NCBI GenBank assembly: GCA_965370315.1
Contig: CBDUTO010000001.1
Location: 28,930-92,929 of the forward strand
Direction of reading: 5' to 3'
Source of the DNA: 1-14-2-50-31-20 sp965370315
GTDB taxonomy: Bacteria > Bacteroidota > Ignavibacteria > Ignavibacteriales > Melioribacteraceae
Length of the DNA: 64,000 bases
The stretch's first letter is position 1. Each line of letters opens with the position of its first letter. The notes beneath the pieces were generated by a model, which had not been told where the DNA came from, did not search any database, and saw only the letters and a program-made list of their open reading frames with translations. Below are positions 1-9,500 of the stretch, piece after piece. The position numbers and the translations under genes are program-made.

Positions 1-1086
1 TGTTTGTATTAAAATTCCACCCGTTTCTGAATATCCATTTTTTAATATGCTAAATAGATTAGAAAATATTTGATTCATTAAATTAGAATTACTAAGTATT
101 GGAGGAATGTTCTCCCCTAAATCGAGAATACACTCATAATTGCTGTTCTTAATAGAAGACATTAAAACATCAACGTATTCTGATACTTCATCGTTTAAAT
201 TGCATGGAGTTGTAACAGCAGATTCACTATTAACACTAGCAAATTTTGTTAAGCGGTTCATAACTGTTTCTATTTTCCTTACTTGGTTGTTAATAGTCTG
301 CAATACATCTTTATCAACATTTGAATGTTCATTTTTAATAAAATCTGCACAACTCATTATTACTTGAGTTGGTTTCATTATATCTTCAACTATTCCGTTT
401 GTTAGTTCACCAACAGCAGCAAGTTTTGAATCATTAGATAATTTACTTTTATAAGTAAGAGATTCCTTTATAGCTTCATTTATTTTTTCTTGATTATTTA
501 TCATTGAAATCTTTGGATAAACTAACCCGGTTAATAAATGAACTGCTTTCATTTCAAATGAATCATCTTTTAATTCACTTAATGGAGTCTGAACAACCAA
601 AACACCTTTTTTCTGATTTCTCTCGATTATAGGAATTACTAAATAGTTTAAACGAGGAGCATTTTTTTCATTTCTACTTAAATTAGGTAGTATCACTGCT
701 TTTTTGTTTTCAAAGATCCAACTAATAATTCCATTTTTTAATGATGCTTCAACAGTATGTCTAATTCTTCTATCGCATCTTTCAGTTACAGGAAGTAGTT
801 CATATTCTGTATCATTAAAAAGGAATAAGTGTGCTTCTTCTACTGTAAATAGTGTACGGATATTCTTTACAAAAAGATTGATTATTAGCTGAATATCATT
901 CAAACTTCTGATTTGAGTATTTACATTACTAATTGTAGTAAAAAATGATTCAAATCTATTTTTACTACCATTTGCTGAGGTATTAATAAAACGTAATGCA
1001 GTTTCATTAGTTTTCTGTAATGATTCTTCCTCTAAAGTTTCATATAGAGTACTATAGGTTTGTGCGTTATTTTTAATCACTTTCAC
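1..1086 (-). CDS. GAF and histidine-kinase-like protein with degenerate H-box (3' partial)
   Basis: This frame stays open from position 1086 to the window edge (362 codons) and is partial at its C-terminus. The GTG start at 1086 overlaps the stop of the upstream HDOD gene (GTGA) and has an AGGA ribosome site 7 nt upstream; another in-frame GTG lies at 1080. Residues about 50-200 look like a GAF sensor domain. Residues 221-240 match a HisKA H-box (LAAVGELTNGIVEDI), but the acceptor His is Glu at 234. The first part of an N-box is visible near 343 (SNLFSILKNG), with Ile at 347 where the metal-binding Asn is expected. It has no membrane segment. I infer a non-phosphorylating, regulatory pseudokinase, the last visible gene of the fliA operon. 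Confidence 0.8.
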   Translation of the reverse strand, partial: MKVIKNNAQTYSTLYETLEEESLQKTNETALRFINTSANGSKNRFESFFTTISNVNTQIRSLNDIQLIINLFVKNIRTLFTVEEAHLFLFNDTEYELLPVTERCDRRIRHTVEASLKNGIISWIFENKKAVILPNLSRNEKNAPRLNYLVIPIIERNQKKGVLVVQTPLSELKDDSFEMKAVHLLTGLVYPKISMINNQEKINEAIKESLTYKSKLSNDSKLAAVGELTNGIVEDIMKPTQVIMSCADFIKNEHSNVDKDVLQTINNQVRKIETVMNRLTKFASVNSESAVTTPCNLNDEVSEYVDVLMSSIKNSNYECILDLGENIPPILSNSNLMNQIFSNLFSILKNGYSETGGILIQT

Positions 1087-1946
1087 ACCAAAGTCCTAAT
1101 TGATTCAATTTGTTCTTTTATATATTCGCCATATGGCTCAATAAATTGTTCCAAATTCTCTTTACTTGAAAATTGCAATTGTTGAATAACAGTTTCATCA
1201 AAGACAAAATCTTTATCCCAATCACATTTTCCAACATCTAGTGCTTGAGTTATATAATTCGATAAGTGAACAACAGAAGCTAAAGTTTTATCAATATTTG
1301 CATTACTTGGGCTACTTTGAAACTTAATTGAATCAACAATTATTTTGGGGAGTCCCCATTTTTCTAAAATTAACTCCGCTACTTCTGTATTTGTTAAACC
1401 TAAAACTTCTTTTTCAGCATAGCTATATGTAACTCCAGTTGCAGCTAAATTATGGATCTCTTCAAATTCTGTTTTAAATTCTCTATGAATAACAGAAATT
1501 GCAAAATCATGTAAAAATCCAACGACAAAAGCTTCACCACTATTTGTAATATCTAAGTCCATCGCAATTTTGCGAGCTAAGTTTGCAGTAATAAAAGAGT
1601 GCAACCAGAAGTTATCAGGATTAAAATATTTATCATGCTCCATTCTGAATGATTTCATAAATGCAAGAGCAAAGACCACTTTTTTAATCTCTTTTAACCC
1701 AAGTACAAAAACAGCAAAACTCATTGTAGAGACTTCTCTTCTTAATCCATATATTGGAGAGTTTGCAATTGTTAAAATTTTAGATATAAAACTTTGATCT
1801 TTTGAAATAATTTTAACTAAATCTGATTTATTACTATTTTTATCATTCAAGATTCTTAATGCTTCATCAGCAATTTGTGGTAATGCTGGTAATGCTTCAA
1901 TCTTTTCTAAAATTCTCTCTATGTTTTCTTTGTTTTTCATAATCAT
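1083..1946 (-). CDS. HDOD domain protein (copy 2)
   Basis: The 287-residue protein is one HDOD domain, a non-enzymatic relative of HD phosphohydrolases used in signalling and motility control. It carries the family opening (LPALPQIADEAL), the segment ILTIANSPIYGL and a late HD dyad in GFLHDFAIS. Only this HD is conserved, so phosphodiesterase activity is unlikely. The start ATG at 1946 has AGGAG 9 nt upstream; a second ATG two codons later is also possible. It lies 12 nt after its paralogue and overlaps the kinase-like gene by 4 nt, so the three are probably translated together from the fliA message. Target unknown; a role in motility or second-messenger signalling is inferred from position. 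Confidence 0.85.
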   Translation of the reverse strand: MIMKNKENIERILEKIEALPALPQIADEALRILNDKNSNKSDLVKIISKDQSFISKILTIANSPIYGLRREVSTMSFAVFVLGLKEIKKVVFALAFMKSFRMEHDKYFNPDNFWLHSFITANLARKIAMDLDITNSGEAFVVGFLHDFAISVIHREFKTEFEEIHNLAATGVTYSYAEKEVLGLTNTEVAELILEKWGLPKIIVDSIKFQSSPSNANIDKTLASVVHLSNYITQALDVGKCDWDKDFVFDETVIQQLQFSSKENLEQFIEPYGEYIKEQIESIRTLV

Positions 1947-1958
1947 CCTAATTATCTC

Positions 1959-2825
1959 CTAAAATGGCAGAGACTCTAATTGACTTTGAAGGTGTTCTCT
2001 ATAGCTTTCTATGAAATTATCAACATATTCTCTGCTACCAAGTCCAAGATTTTCAATTGTTTTTTCATCTAAATCTAGGTTTGAGTCCCATCTAAAAGCA
2101 CCACATTCTAAAACATTTGTTGTGTAATCTGCTAAGTGAACAATGGCCGATAATAAAATATTATCGTTGTTTTCTGATGAATTATGATGGAAATATATTG
2201 CCTCCCCAAGATTTGCTGGAAGATGCCACTTATCGCAAAGTATTTTGCCAATTTCTTGATGAGTTAAGTCCATAACTTCGCGCTCAGCAAAATTGTAACT
2301 AACTGACTTATTAGTAACTAAATCACATATGCGAAGAAAATCTTTATTAAAATATTTCTGTGTAACAACAATTCCTAAATCGTGTAATAAACCAGCAGTA
2401 AAAGCTTCGCTTGTTTTTTGATATCCCAAATCATCGGCAATTGCTTTCGCAGCCATAGCTGTCATAAACGAGTGTTCCCAAAATTCTCTTCTATCCCAAT
2501 ACTCTGAATCTTCATTCTTAAATGTATCAAACATTGAAAGAGCAATAACTATTTGACGAACTTGATCGAAACCAAGAATAAGAACTGCAAATTCAATGCT
2601 GGGAACTTTTCTTGGTAATCCGTAAAGTGGCGAATTTGCAACTGTTAAAATTCTAGCAACAAGGGCTTGATCTTTATTAATCAAATTACTTATATCAGAA
2701 GCGCTAGTCATAGGATCATCTAAAAGATCTAATACATGCTTTGTGATAGAAGGAATAGAAGGCAAGTTCCTAATACTAAGCAAGTAGTTTTTTCTACGAC
2801 TATCTTTAATTTCAATTTCGTTCAT
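1959..2825 (-). CDS. HDOD domain protein (copy 1)
   Basis: This 288-residue protein is a paralogue of the next gene, with the same domain and shared blocks: LPSIPSITKHVLDLL, ILTVANSPLYGL and AGLLHDLGIVV. The HD dyad is present, but the other metal ligands of true HD-GYP enzymes are not apparent. It begins 1 nt after the fliA stop codon, implying translational coupling with the sigma factor. Two adjacent HDOD copies suggest a local duplication followed by divergence, possibly to form a heteromer. HDOD proteins are known in several bacteria as regulators of motility and sessility; that role here is inferred from the operon. Confidence 0.85.
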   Translation of the reverse strand: MNEIEIKDSRRKNYLLSIRNLPSIPSITKHVLDLLDDPMTSASDISNLINKDQALVARILTVANSPLYGLPRKVPSIEFAVLILGFDQVRQIVIALSMFDTFKNEDSEYWDRREFWEHSFMTAMAAKAIADDLGYQKTSEAFTAGLLHDLGIVVTQKYFNKDFLRICDLVTNKSVSYNFAEREVMDLTHQEIGKILCDKWHLPANLGEAIYFHHNSSENNDNILLSAIVHLADYTTNVLECGAFRWDSNLDLDEKTIENLGLGSREYVDNFIESYREHLQSQLESLPF

Positions 2826-2826
2826 T

Positions 2827-3456
2827 TTATGCGCCGACTTCTTGTAATTTTTCTTTTAAAGAATCTAAAATGCGTGAGTGAATTTGAGATATTCTGGAAA
2901 CTGTAATATCTAAAACTTCCGATATTTCTCTGTAGTTTAAGTGCTCAAAGTAGTAAAGAGTAATTATTAGTCTATCTCTTTCTCCTAGCCCTTTAATACA
3001 TTCCATTAATCTCTCTTTTGCTTCATTCTTTTCGGCTGTTTCTTCTGGAAGCTCAGCCTCTGATGGAATTACTTCATGTAAGGTCCCACCATCATCATAA
3101 CCAGAAGTTCTATCCATTGATACATTTAAAAAATATGGTTCACCTGGTTCATCAAATGGAGAAAATCTTGGTTTAATTTGAGCTTTTCTTAGCTCATCAA
3201 TTATTTTTCCTCTAATTCTTTGTATTGCGTATGTTTCGAACTTTGTTCCAAACTCTGGGTCAAAACGTTCAACTGCTTCGTTTAAACCTTCAATTCCAAA
3301 TTGGAAATAATCTCTAGTATCAAAAATATTGAGATTAACAAATTTAGAATGATGAATTACATAGTGAACTAAATTGGTGTAACACAATAGCAATTGCTTT
3401 TTAACAACCTCAGTTGGAGTTTGTTTGTATTGTGTCCAAAGTGCTGTGGTCTCCAT
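2827..3456 (-). CDS. fliA: Flagellar sigma-28 factor FliA, apparently lacking region 3
   Basis: FliA directs RNA polymerase to late flagellar and chemotaxis promoters and is held inactive by FlgM until the hook is complete. Region 2 is clear (LWTQYKQTPT near the start, then FETYAIQRIRGKIIDELR, residues about 75-100), as is region 4 (YYFEHLNYREISEVLDIT and SRISQIHSRIL). The protein has 209 residues against 239-256 in Escherichia and Bacillus. The difference lies between regions 2 and 4, where about 45 residues of region 3 are replaced by a short Pro-rich linker (KPRFSPFDEPGEP). It follows a small membrane-protein gene by 4 nt and precedes two HDOD genes. A sigma-54-type promoter upstream of the operon suggests FleR/FlgR control. 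Confidence 0.95.
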   Translation of the reverse strand: METTALWTQYKQTPTEVVKKQLLLCYTNLVHYVIHHSKFVNLNIFDTRDYFQFGIEGLNEAVERFDPEFGTKFETYAIQRIRGKIIDELRKAQIKPRFSPFDEPGEPYFLNVSMDRTSGYDDGGTLHEVIPSEAELPEETAEKNEAKERLMECIKGLGERDRLIITLYYFEHLNYREISEVLDITVSRISQIHSRILDSLKEKLQEVGA

Positions 3457-3460
3457 TTTT

Positions 3461-3685
3461 TTACTTCCCGCTTAAATTTTCTGATAATTCATTCCCTTTT
3501 TCAAAGGTTTTTTTATTTATCGAGCGGATAAAGACTATTGCAAGAACGCCTAGCATACTTGTTAGAAATAGAAAAATTGCGAACGAACGAATTAGAACAT
3601 CAACCAACGATAAATTCATCTGGCTAAAGAAAATTATCGATAAGAAAAAAAATAACATTCCTACATTCATTACTATCTTGTTCAT
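3461..3685 (-). CDS. Small two-helix membrane protein, hypothetical
   Basis: This 74-residue protein has two predicted membrane helices (about residues 5-22 and 31-53) separated by a short loop, and a charged C-terminal tail. I do not recognise a family. It is the first gene of the fliA operon, 4 nt before fliA, with a good ribosome site (GAGGAAATGT before ATG) and a sigma-54-type promoter 31 nt upstream of its start. Its fixed place before fliA suggests a flagellar or regulatory role, but the sequence does not say which. It does not resemble FlgM or FliZ. Confidence 0.75.
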   Translation of the reverse strand: MNKIVMNVGMLFFFLSIIFFSQMNLSLVDVLIRSFAIFLFLTSMLGVLAIVFIRSINKKTFEKGNELSENLSGK

Positions 3686-3713
3686 ACATTTCCTCGATTT
3701 ATTAACACACTTT

Positions 3714-3731
3714 ATGCAAAGACTATACCAA
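3714..3731 (-). promoter_or_regulatory. Sigma-54-type promoter of the fliA operon
   Basis: Read on the minus strand, TTGGTATAGTCTTTGCAT has the -24 GG and -12 GC separated by exactly 10 nt and matches the TTGC part of the consensus. The -12 base is 31 nt from the start codon of the 74-residue gene. The sigma-54 activator encoded at 56862-58253 is the likely partner. The rest of 3732-3963 shows no gene. Confidence 0.75.
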
Positions 3732-3963
3732 ATATTTACTTCTCTTTAACTTTGTTTTTGATGAGTATTGCAACAATTTAAATGGATTGAAATTATTCGC
3801 TGGTTATTATTAGCCATGTGTTGAATTAGAGGAATTTTGATCTAAAATCAAAAACATATGAAATTGTGGAGTATAGACTTGTTTAATTCATTCTTTGAAT
3901 GGATGTAATAAGTAATCAACTCAAGCTACTTCTGTTCGGCAATAGTAGTTTTTGGATAGGTAT

Positions 3964-3997
3964 AAAAAAACCACTGCAGTAAACCGCAATGGTTTTT
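3964..3997 (-). terminator. Intrinsic terminator after the 779-residue secreted protein
   Basis: On the minus strand a stem AAAACCA-TGC / GCA-TGGTTTT with a short loop is followed by a run of seven T. It lies 23 nt beyond the stop of the gene at 4020 and insulates the fliA promoter from upstream transcription. Confidence 0.85.
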
Positions 3998-4019
3998 CAA
4001 ATTAGTATGTTGCTCTTTA

Positions 4020-6359
4020 TTATTTAATTAACAACATTTTCTTTGTATTTATAAAATTTAGACCACTGCTATTTGTCGCCATTATTCTATATAAATAAAC
4101 ACCACCAGCTAATTTTGTAGCGTCAAATGATAGTCTATGAAAACCAGCAGATATTTCTGAATTGAGTAAAGTTTGAATTTCCTGACCAGTTATATCATAA
4201 ACTGTTAAATTAACCATTGCGCTCTCGGGCAAACTATAACTAATTGTTGTAGTTGGATTGAATGGATTTGGATAATTTTGACCTAAAGAGAATTCTTCTG
4301 GAATATTTGAAGCAATATCATCTAAATCTGTTAAAACTGATACTTCAGCAGTATCATATACAATTGCTGCTTGATCTGTTAAAGAGACAATAATCGTTGC
4401 ATTAAGATCTTCTGTTGTTGCTGGAGTCCAGTATAGAGTTCCATCACCACTTACAGTTGCACCATCAGGACCTGAGTATAACGCAAATGTTAATACATCG
4501 CCATCTAGATCTTCTCCTTCATATTTATAGCTTAGAAGAATTCCTTCTGTTACTGTAGTATCTGGCATTGTATCAGTAAAATATGGTGCTTCATTTGCAG
4601 CCAATACAGTAATACTTGTAGTATCATAAACCATAATTTGTCCATCACTTAAGCCAGCAACAATTACATTAAATTCTTCACCTGCCGAACCAATAGCAGG
4701 AGTCCAGCTAAAGTTTCCATTTTCATCAATTATTGCTTCAGTTGGACCGAAAGCCTTTGTAAAAGTTAATTCGTCACCATCTGGATCCAAACCAGTATAC
4801 AAATATGTTAGTGCTTCCAGCTCCACAATTGTTGTATCTGGTAAAGTATTTGTGAAATAAGGGGCTCTGTTTGTTTCTGTCACTGTTATTTGCGTTGTAT
4901 CAAAAACAATGTCAATTCCATCAGCTAAACTTGCAATAACTTCATGCACACCAGCTTGATCGTATGTTGGAGTCCAGCTAAAACTTCCATCTGGATCAAG
5001 TGCTGCCCCAGCAGGACCTGAAACCAATGCAAAAGTAAGTGCGTCTCCATCTAAGTCTATTCCGGCATACAAATATGTAAGTGCTTCAATTTCTGCAATA
5101 GTTGTATCTGGTAAAGTATTAACAAAGGATGGGGCTTGATTAGGTTGCTCTGTTACACTTCCATCATTAAATAGAACTGCAACTGCTTCAAATGATGTGT
5201 TTTGAACATCTGCTGTTGCTCTATCAAATATTAAATCTGAATTTCCACCTATATAACTAAATTCGAGCTCAGCAATTGTGTTATCGCTCATTGTTAAACC
5301 GCTAGAATTGATATATCCTAATTTTAATATTCCACCAACTACATTTGATGTAAAGATTCCACTTGTAGCATCGTCAATTATAACAAAAGTTAGAGAAGTC
5401 TCATCAAAATCTATATCTAAATTAAAGGACCCAATATTTGTTAGATTACGCCCATTAAGTGGTATTCTAATAGTTTCATTAGCTCTTGCTGTTATATCAC
5501 TTAAATACATTTCAGAATCACTAATAGAAATACTTCCGTTTGTATAATTTATAGGAATATTTTTAAAACTAACATCCTGTACAACACATGATGCATCAAA
5601 TTCTAAACTTGTATTTCCAATAATGAGAAAAAATTTTAAAGTTATAAAAATGCCTGCATTATTATCAAACCCAGTAGGATCTATCAGTGCTATATTTACT
5701 CTATCAGCTACACCATTTGCAGTAAACATTGGAGTGCCCTCTCCAAGAAAAGCAGCATTTATAAATTGTGCCTTTGAATCATCATAATTTATATATAAAT
5801 TCATTGAACCAACATTTAATAAATCTGAAGCCGATATGTTAACAGAAACTGTATCTCCAGGTGCTCCAATAACATTATTCAATTCAATTATTCCAGGAGT
5901 AATTGCTCCTTCTGAAATGCTACCATTTGTAAAAGCAACATCAAAACGACTTGCTAAAGCATCAGTTATTTTTACTCTTGAAAATTTCAACTGACTACTA
6001 CCACCAAAATATTGGAATTTCAAATCAAACATTTTACTATTTAAATTTATTGCCCCACCAAACCAAGAAATAATTATAATAGAATCTCCGTCGGTTCCAC
6101 TTTGGAAAAATCCGCCTAAAATGGAATTGTTTTCAACAACTGGATTATTATCATCATCAAGAATTGGAGTTAAGATCTTGCTATCATAGGATATTTTTAA
6201 TGTAATTGAACCAACGCTGTTTAGCTGGGTAATTTTTACTGGTATGAGAACTTCTGAACCTGCAGCTTCATTTAAAATAGGAATAGATATCGTTGCATCT
6301 TGTGCTAATAAATTACCTAATAAGAAAAACAGCAAACTTAGCAATATAGTTTTTTTCAT
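4020..6359 (-). CDS. Secreted protein: three cohesin-like and three Ig-like domains, T9SS sorting signal
   Basis: The 779-residue protein has a signal peptide (residues 1-20, ending LGNLLAQ). Three cohesin-like beta domains follow (about 20-150, 153-285, 285-405), each with a motif like VGSxxLxxxYD. Three Ig-like repeats come next (about 409-690), each opening APxFxxTxPDTT and containing SWTP or YWTP. The C-terminal 80 residues are a type A T9SS sorting domain (NYPNPFNPTTTISY, GVYLYRI, KKMLLIK). It should be exported through the inner membrane by Sec and across the outer membrane by T9SS. Its cohesin part is paralogous to that of the next gene upstream (6575-10423). No catalytic domain is visible, so a structural, adhesive or scaffolding role is inferred. 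Confidence 0.9.
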   Translation of the reverse strand: MKKTILLSLLFFLLGNLLAQDATISIPILNEAAGSEVLIPVKITQLNSVGSITLKISYDSKILTPILDDDNNPVVENNSILGGFFQSGTDGDSIIIISWFGGAINLNSKMFDLKFQYFGGSSQLKFSRVKITDALASRFDVAFTNGSISEGAITPGIIELNNVIGAPGDTVSVNISASDLLNVGSMNLYINYDDSKAQFINAAFLGEGTPMFTANGVADRVNIALIDPTGFDNNAGIFITLKFFLIIGNTSLEFDASCVVQDVSFKNIPINYTNGSISISDSEMYLSDITARANETIRIPLNGRNLTNIGSFNLDIDFDETSLTFVIIDDATSGIFTSNVVGGILKLGYINSSGLTMSDNTIAELEFSYIGGNSDLIFDRATADVQNTSFEAVAVLFNDGSVTEQPNQAPSFVNTLPDTTIAEIEALTYLYAGIDLDGDALTFALVSGPAGAALDPDGSFSWTPTYDQAGVHEVIASLADGIDIVFDTTQITVTETNRAPYFTNTLPDTTIVELEALTYLYTGLDPDGDELTFTKAFGPTEAIIDENGNFSWTPAIGSAGEEFNVIVAGLSDGQIMVYDTTSITVLAANEAPYFTDTMPDTTVTEGILLSYKYEGEDLDGDVLTFALYSGPDGATVSGDGTLYWTPATTEDLNATIIVSLTDQAAIVYDTAEVSVLTDLDDIASNIPEEFSLGQNYPNPFNPTTTISYSLPESAMVNLTVYDITGQEIQTLLNSEISAGFHRLSFDATKLAGGVYLYRIMATNSSGLNFINTKKMLLIK

Positions 6360-6521
6360 TTTTTGAACCTCTTAATATATTTCACTAGTTAATATGTTAT
6401 AATAACAAATATCATTCCACAAGAAAGTATATACCTTCTTAATATACTTTCACAAAATAATTTCAATAAACTTTTTACTAAATTTATACTTTTTTGTGAA
6501 AATATTTCTGTGGTAATATAC

Positions 6522-6551
6522 AAAAAGAGCCACAATAATGTGGCTCTTTTT
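6522..6551 (-). terminator. Intrinsic terminator after the 1282-residue secreted protein
   Basis: A perfect AAAAAGAGCCAC / GTGGCTCTTTTT hairpin with a 6-nt loop lies 23 nt downstream of the stop at 6575. About 160 nt remain between it and the next start, room for a separate promoter. Confidence 0.9.
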
Positions 6552-6574
6552 AGGGTAATAATTTGGGTTGTGAT

Positions 6575-9500
6575 TTACTTCACAAGCATCATTTTCTTAA
6601 CAATTTGGAAGTCTTTACTTCCATCAATTGATTCAGCTTGAATACTATAGAAATAAACACCACTTGATAGGTTAGAAGCATTAAAATTGACTTGATGATA
6701 ACCAGCGGTTACATCTGTATCAACCAATTTAGTTACTAACTGACCTAATGTATTATACACATTTATTTTTACATGACTTTGTAATGGTAATGCATATTGA
6801 ATTACCGTTGCAGGATTAAATGGATTTGGATAATTTTGAGAAATTTCATATTTCGAAGGAATTCCCGAAATTTCACCATCAACACCAACTACAATAGTTG
6901 TAAATCCAGCTTGCTTACCAAGTATAAATGCTTTTTCAGCAATAAAACGAATATCGTGTAGATCATCAGCAGCAACAATTGCAAATGTTACTTTTCCAAA
7001 TCCACCATTTGCGATATTACCAACTTCAGAACCAATCCATAATCGTTGATCACCAGTTACAGGATCTGTAGCATCTAGAGTTGTAATAAATGTGTATCCA
7101 TCTTGTCTTAACGGATCAACATCAGCTGAGTTATCAGAAGAAACTTTAGCGCCTGCCATACCATTAAGTGCAACAACACCAAACATCGGTCCTGTTGTTC
7201 CATCAGCATATACATAAGCCAAATGTTCATCAAGAGCATAACCACCATTATTTGAGGTAGAGGTTACACCACCAGTCTCAACATCATAATCCATAAAAAG
7301 ACCAGCAGATAAACCAGCCACATCAGCACCAGTATTATTAGTAAATGTATATTCAAGATATACAGCATCTTCACCATTTTTTGAATAAGTTTTTTGTGTA
7401 ATATCTAATCCATAAGGATTAGGAGCTAAACCATCACTAAAAATAGCATCAGATACTTGATCGAAATCTACAGTACCCATTGTTTCTGTATAAAATCCTG
7501 ATGTAAAATCTGATTGAACATTTGTTAAATCAAAGAAGTTCGCAGGATTATTATTGTTAGCTTGACCATTAACAGCAGCTCTAGCAGCAGTACCAAATAC
7601 AGGACCACCTCTCCAGAAACCATTAGTTCCTTTCCATTGAACACCAGAACCATAATTTACGCCATCAAATTTGTTAGCGCCAATAGTACCATTGTTAAAA
7701 ACAGAAACAACTAAATTTCCAGTATTGTGATCAAGTGCAATAACTCCTTCTGGAGGAATACCATAATCAACAACATCGCTAGAATCACGATAAAGTATTT
7801 TGAAATTATTGAAGGAATAATCTACAACACCAGTAATGTCATAAACATTTCCAAGTACAAATGGATATGCATCTGTAAGAAGATCGTCAGTCATTACTTC
7901 ACCTGAACCATCATCAAATTTTGCTTCGCCATAACTACTATTCTCTTCAACATTTACTGCATTAGCAACTGTTACAAGAACACCTTCATACATTTCATTA
8001 TTAACATCAGCAGTTGATAAAGCAACAGCAGCTGGTAAAGCAACACCAGAAGCATGTACAGTTAAACCACTAACATTTTTAAGTTCAGTTTTGTCATAAT
8101 ACTCATCAACTTCACCTTGTAAAACTATTGAGTCACCTACGGCAACTAATTCAGTAGCATATACCATAATTCCATTATAAGCACCAGCACCATCTTGAAT
8201 GTAGAACTGTTTAGTAGTTCCATCTTCATTGAATTCTCCAGCTGTAACAACACCAGTTGTAATAACATCCATTCCATCTAGTGGAGATGCACCTGAAGAA
8301 TCTACAGGAGTTTGAATGTCTGCAATAGTATACTCTAATTGCACATTTTCCTCTACTGTAAAGTTATCAAATGTAACTGATCCACCAGAACCATTATAAA
8401 CAAAAATACCAGGCATTCCTTGTGATAAGAAATCAGCTGCACCAGTAACTTCAAATGGAGTTCCAGGTAATAGTTTATTATCCATGTAAACATAGAATTT
8501 ATTACCTTCAACAGTTACTTTGAAATTATGCCATCCTGTTTCTAATGTATCAATTTCTACACCAGGATTCCATTTATGTGTAGCATGCCAAGCAGCACCA
8601 TCATAACCTTGAAACTTAATTTGTCCCATATCAGATGAGCTATTTCTGAAGATGAATCTATAATATTTTAACTCATCAGTTGCAGATTTAATAGCAAGTC
8701 CAGTATATAATGGGAAAGTAGCATCTTGTTCACCAACTATATAAATATCTGAAGATACAGTATAACTTTCAGTAAATACTTTATTGATTAGCGCTAATCC
8801 AGTATAACCACCATCTGTATAATTAACAACATGGCTACCCCATGCACTTAATGTAGAATCCTCTACTTCAACAGTACCAACACCACCAAGAGCATTGAAT
8901 GTCCATGGTTGATCTAAAGTACCATCTGTTGCAGCTTCAACTACTGGATATTCTGCGTTAACTTCACCGGTAACAGTAACTAAAGCACTATCAATAACTG
9001 TTGTTAAACCATCGCTTAAACCAACAACTATATCATGAGCACCAGCATCACCGTTTACAGGAGTCCAAGTAAACTGACCAGCAGCATCAATTGATGCACT
9101 AGAAGGACCGGAAACTAAAGAATATGTTAAAGTAGTACCAACAGTTGGATGAGTACCTGTATAAAGGAAATCAAGCATTGTTAATACTTCAATTGTAGTA
9201 TCAGGTAAAGTATTTACAAAAGATGGGAATAATAATTCAAGGACTGATCCATTCTTGAAATCAACTACTACAGGAGCAAAACTTACATCTTGAATATCTG
9301 CAGAAGCTACATCAAATGAAACAGTAGATGTACCACTAACAAAGTTAAATACTAAATCAGCAATAACTCCATCATCTAAATCTAAACCACTAGCATTTAA
9401 ATATCCTAAAGATAATGTTCCATTATTTTCATTACCAAATAAATTACCACTAGCAACATTATCAATTCTAACAAATTCTAACACAGATGAATCAAATAAA

